The notes: generated from the letters alone by a model not told the origin. A stretch of DNA of 64,000 nucleotides from DASRHD01 sp035485575 (GCA_035485575.1 DATHNW010000025.1:1-64000); one strand, 5' to 3'; shown: positions 37,154 through 47,562, counted from the stretch's first letter. Numbers and translations are program-made.

Positions 37154-39085
37154 ATGCCCTCACCATTCCTCACGAAAAGTGACTTCAAGGTCGCCGCCGA
37201 CTGCCGGACAAAACTCTATTATCGAAAAAACAGCTATCCAACAAATCTCGACGAAAACGATTATCTTCGATTTCTGGCGGACGGCGGGTTCATGATCGAA
37301 TTCATTGCGAAAGCCCGATTTCCTTCGGGTATAGATCTGGTGGATGATCGCGACCCCCGCAGTGCCAGCGATCGAACTCGACAGCTGCTGGCAGAACGTA
37401 ACGTTGTGCTCTTTGAAGCCGCTGCGACGGTCGGCAAATTCCACGTCCGAGCGGATATAATCGAGAAGACAGATCAAGTCCTCAATCTAATCGAGGTAAA
37501 GTCTTCGGCGATCAAGGACGATGAAGACGACGCAGAGTCCCCGTTTCTCACGAAAAAGGGCACGGTGATTGCGCGGTGGAAGGAATATCTCATGGACGTC
37601 GCGTTTCAAACCCACGTGCTGCGGCTCGCCTTCCCGCACCTCTCCGTCAGGCCGCATCTCTGCGTCGTGAATAAGTCAAAGGCAGCGAGGGACGGGGAGA
37701 CGCTCGGCCGTTTCCGTCTGACCAAGGAAGCCCGGAATCCGAAGGCACGCCCGGCAATTCACTACACTGGGCGGGTGACCGACCTCAGCGCCTCGCCACT
37801 ACTGGTGATCCGTTCTACAGAACGAGAAGTGGAACTGATCATGCCGGAAGTGATCGAGAAAGCCGAGGCGCTGGCTGCGCTACTCACAGACGCCGGCGTG
37901 ACACGATTCCAAGAAGACATTACACAGCTTTACCGAGAGTGCCGACAGTGCGAGTTCCACACGGGGGCCCAGAGCGACGGCTTCCGCGATTGCTGGGGTC
38001 CGCTGGCCGAGAGCCCCACCCACGTGCTCAATCTGCATCGGGTCAGCCAGATCGGGTCGGCCAAAGTGGTCGACCCCATTCCCGGACTTCTGCAACGGGG
38101 CTCAGCTTCGTACCTTGACCTAAGCGAGGGGGAACTCGGCGCCGTGAATTCCTATCAAGCGCGACGGTTGCTGCAGTGGCAGTCCGGGCGCGCCGGCGGC
38201 AAGGAGCATCTGCCACCCGCGCTGCAGGCCGTACTGGCTGGGTATGAAAAAACACCGGGATTTCCATTCCATTTCATCGATTTCGAAGCATGCGATCTGT
38301 CGCTGCCGCACCATGAAGGCCTACGACCGTACGAGCGCGTAGCGTTTCAATGGAGCTGCCATACGCTGCACTCGGACGGCACTCTGAGCCATCGGGAGTG
38401 GCTCAATACCGAGCGGGCGCTGCCCAACTTTGCTTTCGCCCAGGCACTATTTGAATGCATTGGCAAAATCGGTACTGTCTACATTTGGTCGCCCTATGAA
38501 CTGACCACGCTGAGAAAGATTCTCGAACAGATCGGCGAATGGACCGCGCGCGATCCCGACCATGCGTTGCGGGTGTCACGCCTGCCTCATCGCGCAGCTC
38601 TCAATGAACTCGCCAATTGGATCGATCAGCTCCTTGGCCCGGCCGATGCAACCGGCAAGCGCCAATCCGAACGAATTCGGGATCTACACAAGCTGGCCTC
38701 TGAGCACTATTTTCATCCTCGGATGGGTGGCCGAACCTCCATTAAGGTAGTGTTGCCTGCGGTGTGGGAATCCGACGAGCGGCTCAGGAACCATCCATGT
38801 TTCGCCGAATATCTGGGTCTGGCTGCTGACGGCCAGCCGCTTGATCCCTACAAAGTGCTGCCACCGCTCCCGTTTGGCGACGAAGATGATGCTGAAAACG
38901 CCGTACGCGAGGGAACCGGAGCCATTCGCGTTTACCAAGATCTAATCTTCGCGGACGCAGGATCGGCACGCGACCTCGCAAATCGGCAAAAGCTCCTGCT
39001 GCAATATTGCGGACTCGACACTGCAGCGATGGTAATGATCTGGATGCACTGGACTGGGCGCTACGATGTGAAGCGTTGTTCGTAA
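37154..39085 (+). CDS. DUF2779 nuclease (Cas4-like plus DEDD exonuclease-like)
   Basis: The 643-residue protein has an N-terminal PD-(D/E)xK-type region (VRADIIEKT...LNLIEVKSS) and a Cys set C17, C263-x2-C266 and C280 that suits a Cas4-like iron-sulfur cluster. The C-terminal half resembles a DnaQ-like DEDD exonuclease: F-I-D-F-E-AC near 375 and a late YCGLDTAAMV. DUF2779 proteins are common in defence islands. It follows the CBASS genes on the same strand with an 82-base gap and may or may not be co-transcribed. Its target is unknown. Confidence 0.85.
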   Translation: MPSPFLTKSDFKVAADCRTKLYYRKNSYPTNLDENDYLRFLADGGFMIEFIAKARFPSGIDLVDDRDPRSASDRTRQLLAERNVVLFEAAATVGKFHVRADIIEKTDQVLNLIEVKSSAIKDDEDDAESPFLTKKGTVIARWKEYLMDVAFQTHVLRLAFPHLSVRPHLCVVNKSKAARDGETLGRFRLTKEARNPKARPAIHYTGRVTDLSASPLLVIRSTEREVELIMPEVIEKAEALAALLTDAGVTRFQEDITQLYRECRQCEFHTGAQSDGFRDCWGPLAESPTHVLNLHRVSQIGSAKVVDPIPGLLQRGSASYLDLSEGELGAVNSYQARRLLQWQSGRAGGKEHLPPALQAVLAGYEKTPGFPFHFIDFEACDLSLPHHEGLRPYERVAFQWSCHTLHSDGTLSHREWLNTERALPNFAFAQALFECIGKIGTVYIWSPYELTTLRKILEQIGEWTARDPDHALRVSRLPHRAALNELANWIDQLLGPADATGKRQSERIRDLHKLASEHYFHPRMGGRTSIKVVLPAVWESDERLRNHPCFAEYLGLAADGQPLDPYKVLPPLPFGDEDDAENAVREGTGAIRVYQDLIFADAGSARDLANRQKLLLQYCGLDTAAMVMIWMHWTGRYDVKRCS

Positions 39086-39124
39086 TCTATGCATCGAAGA
39101 CCGACCCAATATCATCAGGTTTCA

Positions 39125-41368
39125 TTACCCGTGCCCGGTTACCTCAACAATGGAACCAATCACCGCAAGAGCGCCACGAACATCAAGGTTCTCAGACGCA
39201 AAGCTGGCAGTAAGCAGATCATCGGGTAACAGAGCATCCCATTTGTGGCGCATTTTCATTTGCACCGCTGACGCAAGATCCAACGCATCTATTGGCGGAC
39301 CGCGCATGATCTCTTCCATAGCGGTGATCACGTCACCTACGGTTGTATTCGTAAGACTAATGCATAGGCCTTCATTTATACCTTTGAAGCCCTTCGCTTG
39401 GAGCATCAGCAAGAGCGTATCCTGGATTCGATCGCCTTTCCAAAGAAGCAATTGAGTTTGGTTTCCCGCCTGTCGAATCCAAGACTCGTTACAACCCAGC
39501 CGCTTATAGTAGTCACGCGCTTCTTCGAGAAACTTTAGCGCCACCTGATCAAGGAAAACGATAGGTTCGTTGTTCCGCAGAACATCTCGCATTTCCTCCC
39601 GCACCCGGTCGTGGATCATTGCACCGCTACTGGCTTCAAAACTAGGAAGCGTGCCGCCCGCCCCTGGCCGAACGTCAATCACCAGGTCTTCCTGTGAAAC
39701 AGATATAACCTGCCAACGTCGACCAGCGAAAATAATGAACCCATTGGGAACGAGAGGACGCGTGATTGGCATCGAACCCAGCGTTCGTCCCGCGGTGACA
39801 ATGCGGAATTCCTCCTCGGAACTAAATGCAGCATAGAAGCTGTAGTGTTCGCAAATCCGTTCTCCCTTTGGAGCAAGCAGAATCAACCCGGTTTTGTCCT
39901 GAAAAATAATCTCTAGCTGTCCAAGTCTCCGTAAAAGTGAGGCGAACAATTCTCCTGAAATTGCTGAAAACGCGCCCTTTTCACAGAGAATATCCCACAA
40001 TTGTCGCGCCTGAAGCCCACCATATTGAACAATGACCGACAACATCTGCTGCACCAATGTTGAAGCGTGTAGTCCGTCAGTGGGTATCGGTTCATACCAA
40101 CCCTTCGTGAGCAACCGAACCATTGCCACACTTTGGATTAAACCTTCACGGAGCAGGTCCGATAGCGACGATTTCGGGGAAAGTTCACTCTCAATAGCAT
40201 AACCGCGTAATATCGCCGGTTCATTTTTTCGACGCCCTGATCGTCCAAGGCGCTGCCGGAGACTGGCCACCGATGGTGGGGGCCCGATTTGGGCCACACT
40301 TTTTACCGCACCAATATCAATCCCAAGTTCGAGTGTGTTCGTACAAACCGCCGATGCAGGCCTTTCTCGTTGTTTCAATGCCGCCTCAGTTTGCTCACGG
40401 ATCTCCTTGGAAAGATTTCCATGATGCGGCCAGAACTCGTTTGGAACCCCAGCATTCTCACAACAGCGACGCAGCCGATCAGCATAAAATTCGACCAAAC
40501 TGCGGCTATTGGGGAAGATCAGATTGTTGGATCCACGCAAAACTTGGAATAGATGCGTGACGATCGCAGTTTTAGCGGCCAAGTCAGACTCATCTTCTTG
40601 CTCTTGCTCGGCTGGAGCTTCTAGCCGCTTGTTTGGCACAAGCACACCTTTGACGAGAACCTGTAATTCCTGGTTTCCATCTTTTGCGACGACCAACTCG
40701 ACCGCGTTAGCGTCCTCAGGGCGCAAGAATTGCTTCGCGCCGTTCATATCGCCGAGCGTGGCCGAGAGTCCGACCCGACACAAACGGCGCTGGAGCAGCA
40801 GTTCGATCCGACGTAACTGCGATTGCAGCTGCCTTCCTCTCTCCGAGCCCATGAACGAGTGGAGCTCATCAACAACGATATATCGCAGCCCAGCCAATAT
40901 TCCGGCGACGCCGCTGCCATTCCGCATTAGCATGGCCTCGATCGATTCTGGTGTGATGAGTAAACAACCGAAAGGGTTCTTCAGGAAGTTGCTTTTGCGT
41001 GAGCCCGTGATATCGCCGTGCCAGGGAGTCACCGGTATCTCCAAAGCCTCTGCGAGAGTTTCAAGGCGTTGCCATTGATCGTTGATCAACGCCTTGAGTG
41101 GACTGACGTACATGGCCAGACCACGCGTGTTATTCTCGACGACTAAACTTGTGAGAATCGGAAAAAAGGCGGCTTCCGTTTTTCCAGAAGCGGTCGACGC
41201 CGCAATGATTACATCCTTATCCCCAGCGAGAATCAGCGGAATCGCTCGTTCTTGTGCGTCGCGTAGTTCAGTCCAGCCAGATGCCCAAATCCAGCGTTGG
41301 ATACGCGAGTCAAGCTTATCGAAATTCAGCGAGCGATTTTCAGAGCTTGAATTTGGCGAATTGGTCAT
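39125..41368 (-). CDS. sngC: Shango helicase SngC (DEAD/DEAH, Lhr-like)
   Basis: From ATG 41368 the product has 747 residues. It carries helicase motifs I (ASTASGKTEAA), II (VVDELHSF), III (LSATLGD) and VI (RLGRSGRR) in two RecA-like lobes, then a C-terminal winged-helix region as in Lhr-type helicases. It is the third gene of a TerB/ATPase/helicase set that I read as Shango, a known antiphage system. Its start lies inside the end of sngB (29-base overlap). It converges with the DUF2779 gene, 39 bases apart. Confidence 0.85.
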   Translation of the reverse strand: MTNSPNSSSENRSLNFDKLDSRIQRWIWASGWTELRDAQERAIPLILAGDKDVIIAASTASGKTEAAFFPILTSLVVENNTRGLAMYVSPLKALINDQWQRLETLAEALEIPVTPWHGDITGSRKSNFLKNPFGCLLITPESIEAMLMRNGSGVAGILAGLRYIVVDELHSFMGSERGRQLQSQLRRIELLLQRRLCRVGLSATLGDMNGAKQFLRPEDANAVELVVAKDGNQELQVLVKGVLVPNKRLEAPAEQEQEDESDLAAKTAIVTHLFQVLRGSNNLIFPNSRSLVEFYADRLRRCCENAGVPNEFWPHHGNLSKEIREQTEAALKQRERPASAVCTNTLELGIDIGAVKSVAQIGPPPSVASLRQRLGRSGRRKNEPAILRGYAIESELSPKSSLSDLLREGLIQSVAMVRLLTKGWYEPIPTDGLHASTLVQQMLSVIVQYGGLQARQLWDILCEKGAFSAISGELFASLLRRLGQLEIIFQDKTGLILLAPKGERICEHYSFYAAFSSEEEFRIVTAGRTLGSMPITRPLVPNGFIIFAGRRWQVISVSQEDLVIDVRPGAGGTLPSFEASSGAMIHDRVREEMRDVLRNNEPIVFLDQVALKFLEEARDYYKRLGCNESWIRQAGNQTQLLLWKGDRIQDTLLLMLQAKGFKGINEGLCISLTNTTVGDVITAMEEIMRGPPIDALDLASAVQMKMRHKWDALLPDDLLTASFASENLDVRGALAVIGSIVEVTGHG

Positions 41369-42665
41369 CGCTTGCAGGAGCACCAGCGGCACTCTCGGCC
41401 TCCACCGCGAAATCGGCTGCGCCACCATTATCTTTTGTAATTGTCACTTGGCCGAGCAGTGATTTCCAGTCCGTTCCCGGATTCTGATCTAAAACGGCAA
41501 GCAGGTTCACAAATGCGGTTATGGTAGTCCGCGGCGTCCTGAAGTACGCCTCGCCAATTCGTTCTTGGCAATGCGCCATGAAGGCAGTGAGGGCTTCCTC
41601 CGGCAGGAGATAGCGCGCTTCGTCACCATAGGCAAAAACGTGCTGAATTTTTTGAAGCAAAACCACAAAATCCTCCTGGGTAAGACTGGAGAGCCGAATC
41701 ACGGGATGCTGGAAATCCACGAGGCCATTCTTCGCGAACATGTTCTCAGCAAGTCGTGACTGCAGGGCAGCATAGCTGTAAAGCCCGCGACGTGTATCCA
41801 TCAGAAATTCCGGAGTGCCGCCGAGCACGAAACCCAGTCCTTTCGTCGTGCCTTGGAGAACGTCATTTAAAATCCGCAAAATCTGTTCATAGTTTGAACT
41901 GCGTGCCTGCGAATTTGACAACTTGTAAAGGTTAACCATCTCGTCGAAACAGACGAGCAGCCCCGAGAAGCCACAAAGCCGTACAAACACGCTCATCAGC
42001 TTCAATTGGTCGTATACCGTAGCGTCATCGACGATAGTGCGCACACCCAGTGCGTTTCGTGCGTCAGTCTTGGTAGAAAATTCGCCACGGAGCCATCGTA
42101 CCGCATCGGCCTTACGTTGTTCGTTCGACTCCTGATGCGCACTCCAGTACACCTCGATCACCTTGGCGAAATCGTATCCGTTCACCATCTCTGCGAGCAA
42201 TGCGAGCTTCTTCTGAATAATCAGATCGATGCCGGCGCCACTCTCTTTCGCTTCTGTCGTAGCGCTGAAAATAAATTTTTCAATAATTCCAGGTAGCGCA
42301 CCGCCATCTGGTTTCGTGCGGGTCGAAAGATTTTTGCTCAACTCGGCATAGAGCGAGCGGGCCTGTCCACCAGAGGCGTGCAACCGCCGATCTGGTGTGA
42401 GGTCCGCAGTCGTCGCCACCAATTTCTTTTCGAGAGCAATCGCGCGGATAAGATTCAGAAAGAATGTCTTCCCGGATCCATATTCGCCAATGGCCAGCCT
42501 AAAAGCCGTCCCACCATCCGCGAGGCGATCAATATCGGTTACGAGTGCATCGATTTCATGCACTCGTCCGACCTGAATAAGGTGTTGACCGATACGCGGC
42601 ACCACCCCTGCACGCAGCGCTTGGACAAGTGTATCTCGGTCCTTTGGGCGGATCGTCGGGATCAT
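41340..42665 (-). CDS. sngB: Shango ATPase SngB (BrxD-like, DUF2791)
   Basis: The 441-residue P-loop ATPase has a Walker A (AIGEYGSGKTFFLNLI, near residue 60), a Walker B (GLLVCFDEMVNLY) and an arginine-containing sensor region typical of the BrxD/DUF2791 family. In BREX-like and Shango systems this ATPase works with the helicase and a TerB-domain protein. Its ATG overlaps the stop of sngA by four bases. The last residues overlap the helicase start. No motif is missing. Confidence 0.88.
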   Translation of the reverse strand: MIPTIRPKDRDTLVQALRAGVVPRIGQHLIQVGRVHEIDALVTDIDRLADGGTAFRLAIGEYGSGKTFFLNLIRAIALEKKLVATTADLTPDRRLHASGGQARSLYAELSKNLSTRTKPDGGALPGIIEKFIFSATTEAKESGAGIDLIIQKKLALLAEMVNGYDFAKVIEVYWSAHQESNEQRKADAVRWLRGEFSTKTDARNALGVRTIVDDATVYDQLKLMSVFVRLCGFSGLLVCFDEMVNLYKLSNSQARSSNYEQILRILNDVLQGTTKGLGFVLGGTPEFLMDTRRGLYSYAALQSRLAENMFAKNGLVDFQHPVIRLSSLTQEDFVVLLQKIQHVFAYGDEARYLLPEEALTAFMAHCQERIGEAYFRTPRTTITAFVNLLAVLDQNPGTDWKSLLGQVTITKDNGGAADFAVEAESAAGAPASDDQFAKFKL

Positions 42666-45600
42666 GCAGCATTTTCCTGTAAAAGGTGGGAGGCGATTTC
42701 GAGCGGATCTTCACCTTCGATAATAGCTTGATCGAATTTCGAAAACGCTGACTCGTTGATATATTCGATCGCACCGTCTGGCATCAAGCCTTTGTCAGAG
42801 CATAATTCCTCAAACTCTGCCCGTGTCCATTGAGGACGCCCCAAAAGCACTGTCAGCAGACCGGCATGTGCCACATCAAGACCGAGCAAAGTCGGCATCG
42901 CGGGCATGTCGGTCGGCTCAGGTGAGGCCTCAATTTTTGGTGCCACCATCGTTTCGTCTGCCTCTCCCGAATCGAAGATAACTGTCAGCCTCTTTGTTAT
43001 TTCTGCAGAAGCCGTTTTGAGCTGCTCAACCTTTGCCTTATCAAGCTGAATCGCTCCGGTCTTGTTGTACACCGGTGTTCGAGTCGCGCTTTCTGGAGCG
43101 GCCGCCAGCGCATGCAATCTCGTGTAAAGCGATGCCGTCTCCATCCCGAACAAAGAGTAAATTTTCTCCATCGCTTTGACCTCACCAGGGGCAACCATGC
43201 CGTCCGCATAAACCATCGAGACCAAGAAATCGACGAGCCCCGAACGGGTTGCTACGTCTATCGCTTCGATAGTCTTTTTGAGTCCAACAAGAGAAGCTGC
43301 CTTCACTCGGTATGTTGCCATACGGGCCAGGAGCCGCTGTTTCTCGGCTGGAATAAGCCTGCTGTTGTTTTGGATTTCCTCGCGAAGCTGCTGTGCCTCG
43401 GGCTCCGAAAAATCTCCATCGGCAGATGCCACCATGGACGCTAACTGCAATAACAACGCCGCGCCGCCGAAGCCATCTGTTGGCTTCTCCATGACCTCTG
43501 AAGGGTAAACTGCCACCGGATCATCCGGGGCAGGCAGCGCACCGCCGAACCGAATGTCTGGTTCAAGTCCAATTCGAACTGCATCGAGTGCGCGGCAAAG
43601 AGCGATGTATTTGGTTTTGGTGACCGTGGATCCGCTCGGAAAATATAACAGAAAGTCGCTAAACTTTAAGACGTGTGCGCACCTTTGTGCATTTTGCCTT
43701 AGTCCATCAATCGCGAGTTTAATCTTATCTGGCCACAAAATCGGCGGTAACAGCACGAGCGCATCAAGCGAATTTCCCTGATCTTTGTTACGCGCAATAA
43801 ATCGACTGTAGCCGTCGAGTTGCTGAAAACACTCGATCGCCGCCGCCTCAATCTTCGTGTAGCTGGTGCTCAAAACAGTAACGTCCGGCAGGTCAACTGC
43901 CTTGGCGAGCGGCACGCGAAACGACCCACTGGAAGGGCGGTAGGTAAGTTTCAGCTTGGTTTTGCTGGCAGGCAAAATGAGTCCCTGGCCAAAACGCTGG
44001 CCGTACTCGGCCCGAAATAGCGTGGCCATCTGGTCAGGACACCTGGTTGCCGCCGCGGGCAATCGTGTCCGCGGATCATTGTAGAACCAAGCATATGCCC
44101 AGGCTGCTGGCAGGGGGTGGCCAGCGACTGCAAATAATCCAAGCCTTCGGCGCAGGCCGAAAGACAGGCGATATCGCTCCAGCACGGGCGGAATCTCCAC
44201 CTCAGTGTATCCTGCTTCAATTGCGACCGTCGATTCCAGATACTCCAGAAAATCCGTTGAGTACCTTTTAAAGCTGCTGTTCGTGGAATAAATTGACTGC
44301 AACCTACGAACCTCTTCGAGGATTACTGGAATTTCAGTGCGCGAGCTCGGATCATTGGCCGCATCAGCTATTGCGCGCCGCTCCAGCCCGTAGAAATACA
44401 AAAAAACATACCCGATATCGGCCAATGGGTCGTTTCGACCTCTTTCCAGCCATTGCAAATATGACGCGCGTGCTGCCGGGGTCGCATATGTGTAATTTGA
44501 CCAATAATCGAGCATCCGGACATGGCAGTCAGCTACTGAATCCTGAATTGCTCGCGATGGATCAATTAGTGCCGGCTCGACCATTGGTTGGTCGACCGCG
44601 CGCAGGTTAGTACCGACGTAAATCAAACCCCCGCGAATAGCATGTCCGGCTATCACTTTCTCCTGATTGCGAGGAACCCAGCAATCCGACGCCCGCTGCG
44701 GGGGCCCCTTTGTTCCGGACGGGGTAAAATCCCGGCCGATCTTTATTTCGATGGTTAACCCGGCAGTTCGATCAATCGAATATCCCACATCACCGGTGGA
44801 TGCTCGCACCGATACCGGTCGGCTCGCGGGCACAGGAATCACTCGCGGCTGAGCTTCTGGCGGATTTACGTCTTCATTTTCTCCGACACCTAGCAGGTTG
44901 CGGAAACAATTCCTGTAATACTCGTCATTTTTTCCTACATCAGCTATCAAGACGTCATGCGAAACAGGGTGTTGAACAAGGCTTCTCGCACCAGCTAGGC
45001 GAGCCGTTCCATCCGAAAACGTTCGTCCCAGCTCATGTTCAGATGACATCTGCCCCTCGACTGAACTGACCTCGTCAATTGCTTCTTTGATCTCACCCTT
45101 CGATTTAGAAGCAAAGATCCAACGAGAAAAAGATGTACGAGAATCGATCGAATTTCTCTTGGTGCGCAACGCTTCAAGGACTGTTTCGAGAGCTGCTTTC
45201 TGCCCATGCAGTAGTGATTGAACCTCTTTTAGGATGTAGAGGCTTACGTAGAGCTGGTTGGCGGCAGCGCTTCCATTTGACATGCTGGGCCAGCGGATCG
45301 GCCGTTGATTCACGGTTTTTGTCAAAATCTCACACGCCGCATTGATTCGGTATGCCGAATCAGGCCCAATCCCGCGAAGTTGTTGAAATCTGGCTGCATT
45401 CCAGCCGTGGCAGTCAACAAGTCTGGTAATGCCAGCCGCCTGTAGCGGCTGAAGCCGGACTCCAGGGGCGAGTTTTCGAACCTCATCAAGTGATACCGCC
45501 GCCAAATACGTTCTACGCACCTCGTCAGCATATTCGCGTGCAGCGTCAGCATTCGCAGTTCGTGCTTCTATCACGATTGTATTTTGTCCGAGCAAGACTT

Positions 45601-46201
45601 CCTCGAACCGTTTAACTAGATTCCCCATCTTTCTCCGAGCCCGCTTACATTCTGAAAGCGAATACCGAAAGGCGGCGACGAGCAGACTCACCAAAAGCAA
45701 AAAACAAATTACATCGATATCCTTCAATAAGGGAGAGGAGCCGGCCTGGGGCTCGGACTGACCGGCCGCTTGATCGAGTCCTTGATTTACAGCAGTGGGC
45801 GTTGGCACTGCTGCCAATGGCTGCTCTTCTGTGGCAACCGGCACGGTTTGATTTGTGACCGCAGCAGATGGTTTAGGCGCCACCGGAGCGGTTGCAATGG
45901 CACTAGGTTTATCTGGCGAAGCAGCGACCACCTTGGCCGGTGGTGCGCCGGATGCAGCTACGACACTAGCACTGACCAATGGCGCGCTGATTGTGGGCGC
46001 CCAAATTCTTGACTCGTTGCTGGCACCTTCCGGTGTTGGTTTGGTTCCGTTGGGAGACTGCAAACTGGCCTCGTGCCGGGCAATTGGGACAGCCGAATTA
46101 TCACCGCGCTTCGGATTAGAGTCCTCATTTGCGCAACCGAGAATCAGTAGCACCCCAGATAGAAAGCATGTAATAAGGAGGCGTATCCTCAAGCTTACCA
46201 A
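42662..46201 (-). CDS. sngA: Shango TerB-domain protein SngA, membrane-anchored
   Basis: The 1179-residue protein starts with a lipoprotein-like signal (ITCFLSGVLLILGC), a Pro/Ala/Val-rich linker and a membrane helix at about 165-180. A helix-hairpin-helix segment (LRGIGPDSAYRI, about 275) follows. Then come a TerB_N domain (about 520-720, YWSNYTYATPAARASYLQWL), a TerB domain (about 905-1035) with metal-type loops ADGDFSEPE and ADGMVAPGE, and a TerB_C domain (1107-1179). TerB_N/TerB/TerB_C with a BrxD-like ATPase and helicase is the Shango set. The lipobox-like start and the Met choice are uncertain, but the membrane helix is clear. Confidence 0.82.
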   Translation of the reverse strand: MVSLRIRLLITCFLSGVLLILGCANEDSNPKRGDNSAVPIARHEASLQSPNGTKPTPEGASNESRIWAPTISAPLVSASVVAASGAPPAKVVAASPDKPSAIATAPVAPKPSAAVTNQTVPVATEEQPLAAVPTPTAVNQGLDQAAGQSEPQAGSSPLLKDIDVICFLLLVSLLVAAFRYSLSECKRARRKMGNLVKRFEEVLLGQNTIVIEARTANADAAREYADEVRRTYLAAVSLDEVRKLAPGVRLQPLQAAGITRLVDCHGWNAARFQQLRGIGPDSAYRINAACEILTKTVNQRPIRWPSMSNGSAAANQLYVSLYILKEVQSLLHGQKAALETVLEALRTKRNSIDSRTSFSRWIFASKSKGEIKEAIDEVSSVEGQMSSEHELGRTFSDGTARLAGARSLVQHPVSHDVLIADVGKNDEYYRNCFRNLLGVGENEDVNPPEAQPRVIPVPASRPVSVRASTGDVGYSIDRTAGLTIEIKIGRDFTPSGTKGPPQRASDCWVPRNQEKVIAGHAIRGGLIYVGTNLRAVDQPMVEPALIDPSRAIQDSVADCHVRMLDYWSNYTYATPAARASYLQWLERGRNDPLADIGYVFLYFYGLERRAIADAANDPSSRTEIPVILEEVRRLQSIYSTNSSFKRYSTDFLEYLESTVAIEAGYTEVEIPPVLERYRLSFGLRRRLGLFAVAGHPLPAAWAYAWFYNDPRTRLPAAATRCPDQMATLFRAEYGQRFGQGLILPASKTKLKLTYRPSSGSFRVPLAKAVDLPDVTVLSTSYTKIEAAAIECFQQLDGYSRFIARNKDQGNSLDALVLLPPILWPDKIKLAIDGLRQNAQRCAHVLKFSDFLLYFPSGSTVTKTKYIALCRALDAVRIGLEPDIRFGGALPAPDDPVAVYPSEVMEKPTDGFGGAALLLQLASMVASADGDFSEPEAQQLREEIQNNSRLIPAEKQRLLARMATYRVKAASLVGLKKTIEAIDVATRSGLVDFLVSMVYADGMVAPGEVKAMEKIYSLFGMETASLYTRLHALAAAPESATRTPVYNKTGAIQLDKAKVEQLKTASAEITKRLTVIFDSGEADETMVAPKIEASPEPTDMPAMPTLLGLDVAHAGLLTVLLGRPQWTRAEFEELCSDKGLMPDGAIEYINESAFSKFDQAIIEGEDPLEIASHLLQENAA

Positions 46202-46683
46202 GCGTTAAGTGTGTCGTGAACTTTTGCAAGCGTCGCGGCTGAGGAGCTGGATGGATGTGGCGAAGCTCCAGTTTATCCGACAATTTTCCTTTGCCTCAAC
46301 GTGTTCGAGTAAAACGACAATCTCGAACTCCCTTCGTTGGGGCTCAAGTATGCGAGCACGTGTTCTTTTTTACAACCCCACTAAAAATTACCCCCATGTG
46401 TCCAGCCTTGCGCCTTAAACGTACCGCCGCCTCGAATAACAGAGCCCGGCAAAGACACCCCAACATAAATTGCCATCGGATGGACCAAGTCGTCCGTGAA
46501 GGAGTCCGCCCTGCATGACAGAGCGGCCCCTTCTCCGGATTACCCATTCAAAAAGAACTATGTTCCACCAGACCTCGCGGCCTCGTGCCCTTATTCGCCT
46601 AGAGCGGCTTTGGACGTTACGGCTTATGGCGCCAAACCATTAAACTGTTTTGTGTGATCGGCTTGGGCGGGAAAGTGATAAAT
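46202..46683. other. Gene-free stretch between the Shango and ParB modules
   Basis: This 482-base stretch holds only short overlapping frames (for example 46209-46418) without family features. It should contain the sngA promoter and may mark the junction between two modules with separate origins. No tRNA, repeat or clear terminator is visible. Confidence 0.5.
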
Positions 46684-47562
46684 TCAGAGGACTTCGAGAA
46701 CCGCGAGCTCCTGAAATTCCTCAAAAAATTCCGGGTATCGGTTTTCGATGAACCGTCTGACCTTGGTGTTTTCGAGCAACCGCTTCATGTAGCGCTGTGC
46801 AGCATTGAGATGGAGGGAATTTTCTCCGAACTGGTCCTGATAGAGCCGGAGGTCTCGTTCTATCACCTCCATCTCCTTCTCCATCCGGATGGTCTCCTCT
46901 TCGGAAATCCACTGAAGCATCTTTACTTTGCTGCCGTTGATCAGCTGATCCGATGGCGTTCCCACGAGGAGTGCCTCGGCATAGGCCCGCGTATAGTTGT
47001 TTCCGGAAACCATGAGTTGGGCCATGTCGATCTGGCGGACAGATTTCACTTTTTTGAAAAGTTTTAGCGCTTTAACCGTAATCGGCTTATCCTTTAGCAG
47101 GTCGACCGCGTCGGCGTGGATGCCGTCGAGCAAATTGAGGCTGGCTTTGATATTGCCGACATCGACAGCGAGAGCCTTCGCGATCTGCGCCGGGGTCACA
47201 CCTTGGTCGACCGCACGCAATATCATGGCATGCTCCTGAATCACGGACAATCGGTTAATCTTGTCGTTGTAGGTGAACGCATCGTCATCTTTCGCCACGA
47301 GGCAAAACGTTTCACTCCGGCCAAGTTCCAGGAGTGCCTTTAGCCGCATGTGGCCATCAAGGAGAAGGTAAAGGCCGCGTGATCCTCTTTGGGGATGCAC
47401 AATAAGCGGCTCGATCACGCCCACCTCCCTGATCGAGGCCAGCATCGACTTGTATTTGCCGAAGGCGTGATCGGTTGGCTTCACCTGGCGAATCGGGTGA
47501 ATGGCGCTCAGCGGCAGGGTGACGCCGACCAAGTCAAAAGCGGCATGGACGGTGGGCTTCAT
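46684..47562 (-). CDS. ParB/RepB-like protein (downstream)
   Basis: The 292-residue protein has a ParB-type N-terminal domain (AIHPIRQVKPTDHAFGKYKSML, LLLDGHMRLKALLELG) and a helix-turn-helix (VTPAQIAKALAVDVGNIKASLNLL). The RepB-like C-terminal region carries SEEETIRMEKEMEVIERDLRLYQ. In plasmids such proteins bind centromere sites, but no ParA is nearby. It starts at an ATGA overlap with the first ParB-like gene, so the two are co-translated with the recombinase. Confidence 0.85.
   Translation of the reverse strand: MKPTVHAAFDLVGVTLPLSAIHPIRQVKPTDHAFGKYKSMLASIREVGVIEPLIVHPQRGSRGLYLLLDGHMRLKALLELGRSETFCLVAKDDDAFTYNDKINRLSVIQEHAMILRAVDQGVTPAQIAKALAVDVGNIKASLNLLDGIHADAVDLLKDKPITVKALKLFKKVKSVRQIDMAQLMVSGNNYTRAYAEALLVGTPSDQLINGSKVKMLQWISEEETIRMEKEMEVIERDLRLYQDQFGENSLHLNAAQRYMKRLLENTKVRRFIENRYPEFFEEFQELAVLEVL

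Noticed and set aside
46654..47067. Plus-strand frame of 137 residues at the end of the ParB module
   Set aside because: It is antisense to the downstream ParB-like gene, which has clear family motifs.
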